Positions 5,783 through 9,354 of a stretch of 9,354 nt of DNA are shown here, one piece after another (positions within the stretch are counted from its first letter, which is position 1; each line of letters begins with the position of its first letter). The stretch is from Acidobacteriota bacterium. Lineage in GTDB: Bacteria; Acidobacteriota; Polarisedimenticolia; Gp22-AA2. Made by a program: the position numbers and the translations under genes. A model generated the notes under the pieces. It did no database searches and was not told the origin of the DNA. It was given only the letters and a program-made list of their open reading frames with translations. Where the stretch lies: contig JACQNT010000119.1 of the NCBI GenBank assembly GCA_016202915.1, positions 1 through 9,354 of the forward strand. Reading direction: 5' to 3'.

Positions 5783-5804
5783 GCGATTGAGGATTCCACT
5801 GATT
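5783..5804 (+). promoter_or_regulatory. Shared 22-nt motif, copy B (upstream of tyrosine kinase)
   Basis: It has the same GCGATT, AGG, TTCC and CTGATT blocks at the same spacing as copy A at 1920-1941 (19 of 22 identical), with CCGGA just before it (5778-5782). It ends 83 nt before the kinase ATG. The hexamer TTTAAT at 5817-5822 matches 5 of 6 bases of a -10 box. The base run 17 bp upstream of it, TTCCAC, lies within the motif and is a poor -35. A good -10 with a poor -35 covered by a conserved motif fits an activator-dependent promoter. Confidence 0.55.
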
Positions 5805-5806
5805 GT

Positions 5807-5857
5807 GCGGGTCTTCTTTAATGGGTAAGACTACTGCGTCGATACGGAAAGACCCGC
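5807..5857 (+). promoter_or_regulatory. 9-bp leader stem-loop before the kinase gene
   Basis: GCGGGTCTT at 5807-5815 pairs perfectly with AAGACCCGC at 5849-5857, with a 33-nt, relatively AT-rich loop; a nested GTCTT/AAGAC pairing (5811-5815 with 5827-5831) competes with it. It lies 30 nt before the kinase start. If transcription begins upstream of 5807 it is an RNA leader structure. If it begins after the -10 at 5817-5822, only the right arm is transcribed and the repeat would act as a DNA site. Confidence 0.4.
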
Positions 5858-5887
5858 CGACACGTCCACGCCGGGGTTGGCCGAGAG

Positions 5888-6730
5888 ATGAGCGGGCAGG
5901 AGACAGGATTGGGGATCGGCCGGGAGCACAATCGGGATCGGGCGTCCCGCGTGGTGCGTCTGGAGACGCCCTCCGGACCGGCCGCCGCGGCCCAGGGGAC
6001 GATCGATGGACGTTTCGTCAGCCTGCTCGACCCTGGCTGCCTGGAAGCCGAGCCATACAGGGCGCTGCGGCACACGCTGGAGCAGCGCCACGGCGGAACG
6101 CGGCTGATCGCCGTGACCAGCGCCGTTGCGGGGGAGGGGAAGACCACGACCGCCGTCAACCTGGCGGGGGCCCTGGCACAGGATGCTGAGGCGCGCATCC
6201 TCCTGGTGGACGCCAATCTGCGGAAACCCTCGATCGCCCGCGCGCTCGGGCTCGGGAGCGTCCCGCCGGGGCTGGTGGAGTCCGTGTCGTCCCCCGGCTC
6301 CGAGCCGCTCGCCTTCGTCAGGCGGAGCGCCCCGTTCCGCCTGTCGATCCTGACCGCCGGCCAGACTCCGGAGCATCCCTACGAGGTTCTCAGGTCGCCG
6401 AGACTCGGGGAAATACTCCAGGCGGCAAGGGAGCGCTACGACACGGTCGTGGTCGATGCGTCGCCCGTCCTACCCGTCCCGGACCATCGCGCCCTCGCGG
6501 CATGGGTGGACAGCTTCCTGCTCGTGGTGGCCGCCGGCAGGACGCCCCGCCGTCTGATCGAAGAGGCGCTCGAGAGCCTCGATCCCTCCCGGGTCATCGG
6601 AATCGTCTTCAACGAGGACGACAGGCCGTCCCCCGCGTCCTACGCGCATTACTACGGGACCCGGTCGGGCGGGGGACAGAGGAGCGACGGCGGCTCGGGA
6701 TCGGCCGGATGGCAGGAGGCGAGCGCGTGA
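5888..6730 (+). CDS. BY-type tyrosine autokinase / CpsD-like ATPase
   Basis: A 280-residue cytoplasmic P-loop protein of the CpsD/Wzc-kinase (ParA-like) family. An EX2RX2R oligomerisation motif is at 55-61 (EPYRALR), Walker A at 78-87 (SAVAGEGKTT), Walker A' at 105-114 (LLVDANLRKP, with N where D is more usual), and Walker B at 187-190 (VVVD). The C-terminus has only three tyrosines (Y252, Y255, Y256), a small cluster beside those of Wzc or CapB, followed by a Gly/Ser tail. Cycles of tyrosine phosphorylation in this family control polymerisation and export through a membrane co-polymerase (PCP). No PCP domain is fused, and no PCP gene is present in the window, so its partner must be encoded elsewhere. 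Similar stand-alone kinases occur in exosortase-linked EPS loci. GAGAG just before the ATG supports the start. Confidence 0.9.
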   Translation: MSGQETGLGIGREHNRDRASRVVRLETPSGPAAAAQGTIDGRFVSLLDPGCLEAEPYRALRHTLEQRHGGTRLIAVTSAVAGEGKTTTAVNLAGALAQDAEARILLVDANLRKPSIARALGLGSVPPGLVESVSSPGSEPLAFVRRSAPFRLSILTAGQTPEHPYEVLRSPRLGEILQAARERYDTVVVDASPVLPVPDHRALAAWVDSFLLVVAAGRTPRRLIEEALESLDPSRVIGIVFNEDDRPSPASYAHYYGTRSGGGQRSDGGSGSAGWQEASA

Positions 6731-7914
6731 TGACGCCGTCGCTGCGCGCGCTGATCGATGCCGTGGCGGCGTTCCGGCCGCTGGCACGGCCTGCCCTGAT
6801 CCTCGGGACCGGACACCTGGCCCGGCAGGTCGCGCGCGAGATGGGCGCGCGCCGCGGCTGCCGCAAGGCGATCGTCGGAATCGTCGCCGAGGCCCTGGGC
6901 GGCGCGCCGCGGGCGTTCGGCTCGCCCGTGCTCGGGGACCTCGGCGATCTCGACGACATCCTGCGGCGTGCCGCGCCCGCGCGCGTGGTCGTCGCCCTGC
7001 GCGATCGGCGCGGCCGGCTTCCCGTCGACAGCCTGCTCGACGCCCGCGTGCGCGGAGTCGCCGTGGACGAGGCGACCGACCTCCTGGAGCGCCTGACCGG
7101 CAAGATCGCCATCGAAGCGGTCTCGCCCGGGGCCCTCGCCTTTTCCCGGAGGTTCCGCGGCTCCCGCCTGCACGACGCTCTGGCGCGCGCGCTCAGCGTC
7201 GTCGCGGCGGGCGCGGGCCTGATCTTCATGGCGCCGCTCCTGGCTCTGATCGCGATCGTGATCAAGGCAGATTCGCGCGGCCCGATCCTGTTCGTCCAGG
7301 AGCGGGCGGGTTTCCGGGGCAGGAGCTTCCGTCTCCTGAAGTTCCGGACCATGCATCCTCCGGACGGCCCGACGACGCTGTGGGCGCGGGACAACGGGGA
7401 TCGCATCACCCGGTTCGGCCGCTGGCTGCGCCGGTTCCGACTCGACGAGCTGCCGCAGTTCGTCAACGTCCTGAGGGGGCACATGAATCTCATCGGCCCC
7501 CGCCCGCACCCCCTGCCGAACTGCGATCTCTTCGCCCGCACGGTGCCGTACTACCGCCTGCGCTCCGGAGTGCGTCCCGGAGTGACCGGCTGGGCCCAGG
7601 TCCGCTACGGGTACGCCAACGACCTCGAGGAGGAGACGGAGAAGATGCGCTACGACCTCTACTACATCAAGCATCGATCCGTCGGGCTGGATCTGCGGAT
7701 TCTCCTGGACACCGTCCGGGTCGTTCTCCTGGGCCGCGGCGCCGAGAAGCTCGAATCGTATGCGTCGTTCCCGGCCCGCGCCTGGAGCATGGCGTTTCTG
7801 CCGAGGATCCAGCCCCGGCACGGCGCAGGGAGGGGGTTCCGGCTGCGCGCCGGGAGCGCGACGTTCGGGATGAGGGAGGATCCGCACCGGCGCCCCGGCC
7901 CGCGCCTCCCGTGA
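6730..7914 (+). CDS. Polyprenyl-phosphate sugar-1-phosphate transferase (PGPT family)
   Basis: A 394-residue initiating enzyme that transfers a sugar-1-phosphate from a nucleotide sugar to undecaprenyl phosphate at the inner membrane. Residues 20-140 form a Rossmann-like CoA_binding_3 domain (ALILGTGHLARQVA). A membrane re-entrant helix (about 152-178, with P169) leads into the catalytic domain: LKFRTM (203-208), RFRLDELPQ with catalytic D239-E240, IGPRP (255-259), and VRPGVTGWAQVRYGYAN (281-297). ERLTGKI (120-126) and YDLYYIKHRS resemble the EpsB-type transferase of PEP-CTERM loci. The N-terminal four-helix membrane bundle usual in WbaP-like enzymes is missing. An arginine-rich tail of about 55 residues follows the conserved end. 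The start overlaps the kinase stop (TGATG), with AGGAGG at 6714-6719; GTG at 6727 or ATG at 6709 are alternatives. Confidence 0.93.
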   Translation: MTPSLRALIDAVAAFRPLARPALILGTGHLARQVAREMGARRGCRKAIVGIVAEALGGAPRAFGSPVLGDLGDLDDILRRAAPARVVVALRDRRGRLPVDSLLDARVRGVAVDEATDLLERLTGKIAIEAVSPGALAFSRRFRGSRLHDALARALSVVAAGAGLIFMAPLLALIAIVIKADSRGPILFVQERAGFRGRSFRLLKFRTMHPPDGPTTLWARDNGDRITRFGRWLRRFRLDELPQFVNVLRGHMNLIGPRPHPLPNCDLFARTVPYYRLRSGVRPGVTGWAQVRYGYANDLEEETEKMRYDLYYIKHRSVGLDLRILLDTVRVVLLGRGAEKLESYASFPARAWSMAFLPRIQPRHGAGRGFRLRAGSATFGMREDPHRRPGPRLP

Positions 7915-7949
7915 TGGTGAATCCGCGCATTGACCCGGAGGTGACGTCG

Positions 7950-8261
7950 ATGAAGCGAACCGCGTGGTTCATGGCCATGGCGGCGCTCTCGTGAAAATAC
8001 CGCGGCGTGGCAATCGGCGCCCAACTGGCGGGCATGGGAGCGGGCGAGACCCAGTTCATCCTGTCGGCGCTCGAGGGCTTCGACTGGATCCTCGCGAGCC
8101 GCGACCGGTACGGAATCCCGATGATCTCGAACAGCGGGGGGACCGACGGGGCCTTTTCGCCGGACGTTCCGATCAACGTGGCCAGCCGGACGGCGCACGA
8201 CGCCGGCGCCGGGTACCTGAACGCCTTCGAAGCGGTCCGGGCGGCCGCCGCCCTTCCATGA
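7950..8261 (+). pseudogene. Internally deleted subtilisin-family (S8) protease remnant
   Basis: A GGAGG at 7937-7941 precedes an ATG and a signal-peptide-like start (MKRTAWFMAMAALS) that hits TGA at 7992-7994. The same frame continues open to 8261, from YRGVAIGAQLAGMGAGE through FDWILASRDRYGIPMISNSGG and PINVASRTAHDAG, then jumps to AGYLNAFEAVRAA. These are recognisable S8 segments: the piece before and around the oxyanion asparagine (NSGG, normally NSWG), and the final GAGYLNA..AV helix. The prodomain, catalytic Asp and His, and everything between HDAG and the last helix including the catalytic Ser are absent. So two large in-frame deletions and one stop are inferred, and no active protease can be made. 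A GTG at 8007 could start an 84-residue fragment, but no function is supported. Confidence 0.75.
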
Positions 8262-8290
8262 TCACCCTCAGGCGCAAGGAGGAACCACGC

Positions 8291-9247
8291 ATGATGCCGA
8301 GCCGTACGCGTCGCACCTGTCGGATCCTGCCCTTCCTTTCGGCCGCCGCCTGCGTGACGCTGCTGACGATGCGCAGCGAAGCCGGCGCCCTCGATCCCCC
8401 TTCGATCCCCCCGCCGCCTGTCGTGTCCGGCATCGCCCGGAGCTTCTCGCCCGGAGACGTCCTGGTGTCGCTGCGCACCGGCGAGGTGCAGTGGCGCGAC
8501 CGCGACGGATCCCTCCTGGGCGTCCTGGTCAACCTCGTGCCCGGGAAGGCGGAGGGGATGGGGTTCGACGCCGCGGGGAATCTGTACGTCTCGCACTACT
8601 GCGCCGACGCCTCCGCCTGCCTGGCGGGGAACGCGGTCGAGAGGTTCAGCCCGCAGGGGATCTCGCTCGGCCGCTTCGGGAGCGGCTACGATTGCAACCC
8701 GTACGCGTTCGCCTTCGACCGGCCGGGCAACGTCTACGTGGGGCAGGCCGACTGCACGGGGGACATCAGGCAGCTCGACCTCTCCGGCGCCTTCCGGACG
8801 GCATACGACGTGGCGGCCGAGAACCGCGGCTCGGCGCGCATCGATCTCGCCGCCGACGGCTGCACGCTGTTCTATACGTCCCAGGGCCCGAACGTGAAAC
8901 GCTACGACCTCTGCTCCCGCCGCCAGCTCCCGGACTTCAACGTTGCGCCGGTGCCGGGAGGCTACACGGGGAGCCTCCGCATCCTGCCGGACGGCGGCCT
9001 GATCGTGGCGACCGCGTCCGACGTGACGCGCCTGGATTCCGCCGGTCGCGCCGTCCGCACCTACGACCTGGCGGACGAGCCGGACCTGTGGATCGGACTC
9101 GACCTGGCCGGGGACGGGACCTTCTGGGCCGCCAACTACGGCTCGTCCGATGTCTGCCGGTTCGACCTGTCCACCGGCGCTCTGCTCGGCCGGTTCAACA
9201 CCGGGACCCCGACGACCACCGTCAAGGACGTCCTGGTCAAGCGCTGA
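8291..9247 (+). CDS. Secreted beta-propeller (NHL/SMP-30-like) protein
   Basis: A 318-residue exported protein of unknown role. The start is set by AAGGAGG at 8276-8282, 8 nt upstream; an in-frame ATG at 8258 overlapping the pseudogene stop is less likely. A signal peptide covers about 1-33 (RRTCRILPFL core, cleavage after EAGA); SAAAC at 17-21 might instead act as a lipobox. The mature part has repeated blade-like units: GFDAAGNLYVSHY (91-103), AFDRPGNVYVGQAD (141-154), LAADGCTLFYTSQG (186-199), LPDGGLIVATAS (232-243) and LAGDGTFWAANYG (272-284), each a turn followed by a strand, as in NHL or SMP-30 six-bladed propellers. Seven cysteines in the mature region (104, 110, 135, 155, 191, 208, 289) suggest disulphides outside the cytoplasm. 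No sorting tail or active-site motif was recognised. Proximity to the EPS genes may be incidental. Confidence 0.85.
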   Translation: MMPSRTRRTCRILPFLSAAACVTLLTMRSEAGALDPPSIPPPPVVSGIARSFSPGDVLVSLRTGEVQWRDRDGSLLGVLVNLVPGKAEGMGFDAAGNLYVSHYCADASACLAGNAVERFSPQGISLGRFGSGYDCNPYAFAFDRPGNVYVGQADCTGDIRQLDLSGAFRTAYDVAAENRGSARIDLAADGCTLFYTSQGPNVKRYDLCSRRQLPDFNVAPVPGGYTGSLRILPDGGLIVATASDVTRLDSAGRAVRTYDLADEPDLWIGLDLAGDGTFWAANYGSSDVCRFDLSTGALLGRFNTGTPTTTVKDVLVKR

Positions 9248-9250
9248 CCG

Positions 9251-9267
9251 CCGCCCGCGCCGGGCGG
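9251..9267 (+). terminator. Hairpin after the beta-propeller gene
   Basis: CCGCCCG at 9251-9257 pairs exactly with CGGGCGG at 9261-9267 around CGC, beginning 4 nt after the stop codon. No T-run follows. Its position suggests a transcript end. The remaining 87 nt of the window are GC-rich, with further short palindromes and no gene seen. Confidence 0.45.
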
Positions 9268-9354
9268 GCCATGTGCCGCGGACCCGGTCCCGGGGTGGTT
9301 CCCCGCGCGCCCCGGGGCCGTGGCCCGCGTCCAGCGCTGCTTTCGCGGAGTTCC

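Noticed and set aside
4240..5799. Minus-strand open frame of 519 codons opposite the glycosyltransferase
   Set aside because: It shadows a well-supported GT2 gene, has no motif and has low-complexity composition.
6502..6729. Upstream extension of the sugar-transferase frame to 6502
   Set aside because: This stretch lies within the kinase gene in another frame, and its translation has no family similarity. AGGAGG at 6714-6719 supports the start near 6730.
6652..7887. Minus-strand open frame of 411 codons opposite the sugar transferase
   Set aside because: It is a shadow of a gene with intact catalytic motifs; composition is typical of antisense reading.
1..9354. CRISPR array, tRNA, rRNA, sigma-54 promoter or intact transposase
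   Set aside because: No regularly spaced repeats, cloverleaf, rRNA segment, TGGCAC-N5-TTGC promoter in an intergenic gap, or transposase domain was found by reading.

Overview
The window is very GC-rich, with densely packed genes almost all on the + strand. It looks like an extracellular-polysaccharide (EPS) locus from a Gram-negative bacterium: two encoded proteins only make sense in an organism with an outer membrane (a signal-peptide beta-barrel and a polysaccharide-export OPX protein). GC content, the NarL-type regulators and the protease type would suit an uncultured Acidobacteriota-like or other high-GC soil lineage, but nothing here fixes the taxonomy.

Layout. Positions 1-842 hold the 3' end of a NarX/DesK-type histidine kinase that overlaps a NarL/LuxR-type response regulator (RR1). 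After a 387-nt gap with hairpins but no convincing gene comes a second response regulator (RR2, 1230-1862), a gap-free paralogue of RR1. A hairpin ends this unit. From 1995 to 4319 is a tight operon: a NusG/RfaH-like antiterminator paralogue, an outer-membrane beta-barrel (ATGA overlap) and a short OPX protein (4-nt gap). A membrane GT2 glycosyltransferase follows at 4468-5673. The gap 5674-5887 holds a 79-bp imperfect inverted repeat flanked by CTAG, a regulatory motif and a leader hairpin. Then come a BY-type tyrosine autokinase/ParA-like ATPase and a polyprenyl-phosphate sugar-1-phosphate transferase (TGATG overlap). The end holds an internally deleted subtilisin-family (S8) protease pseudogene and a secreted beta-propeller protein.

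How the genes may work together. The sugar transferase would load the first sugar onto undecaprenyl phosphate, the GT2 enzyme would add sugars, the tyrosine kinase would control chain export or length, and the OPX plus beta-barrel would form a composite outer-membrane exit like that described for Myxococcus EpsY/EpsX. The NusG paralogue would keep RNA polymerase running through the operon. Flippase, polymerase, Wzz/PCP co-polymerase and any exosortase are not in the window.

The most interesting unexplained signal is a 22-nt element with 19 of 22 bases identical, placed 53 nt before the antiterminator start and 83 nt before the kinase start. It marks the two transcription units as a probable single regulon; RR2 (or RR1), encoded immediately upstream, is the obvious candidate regulator.
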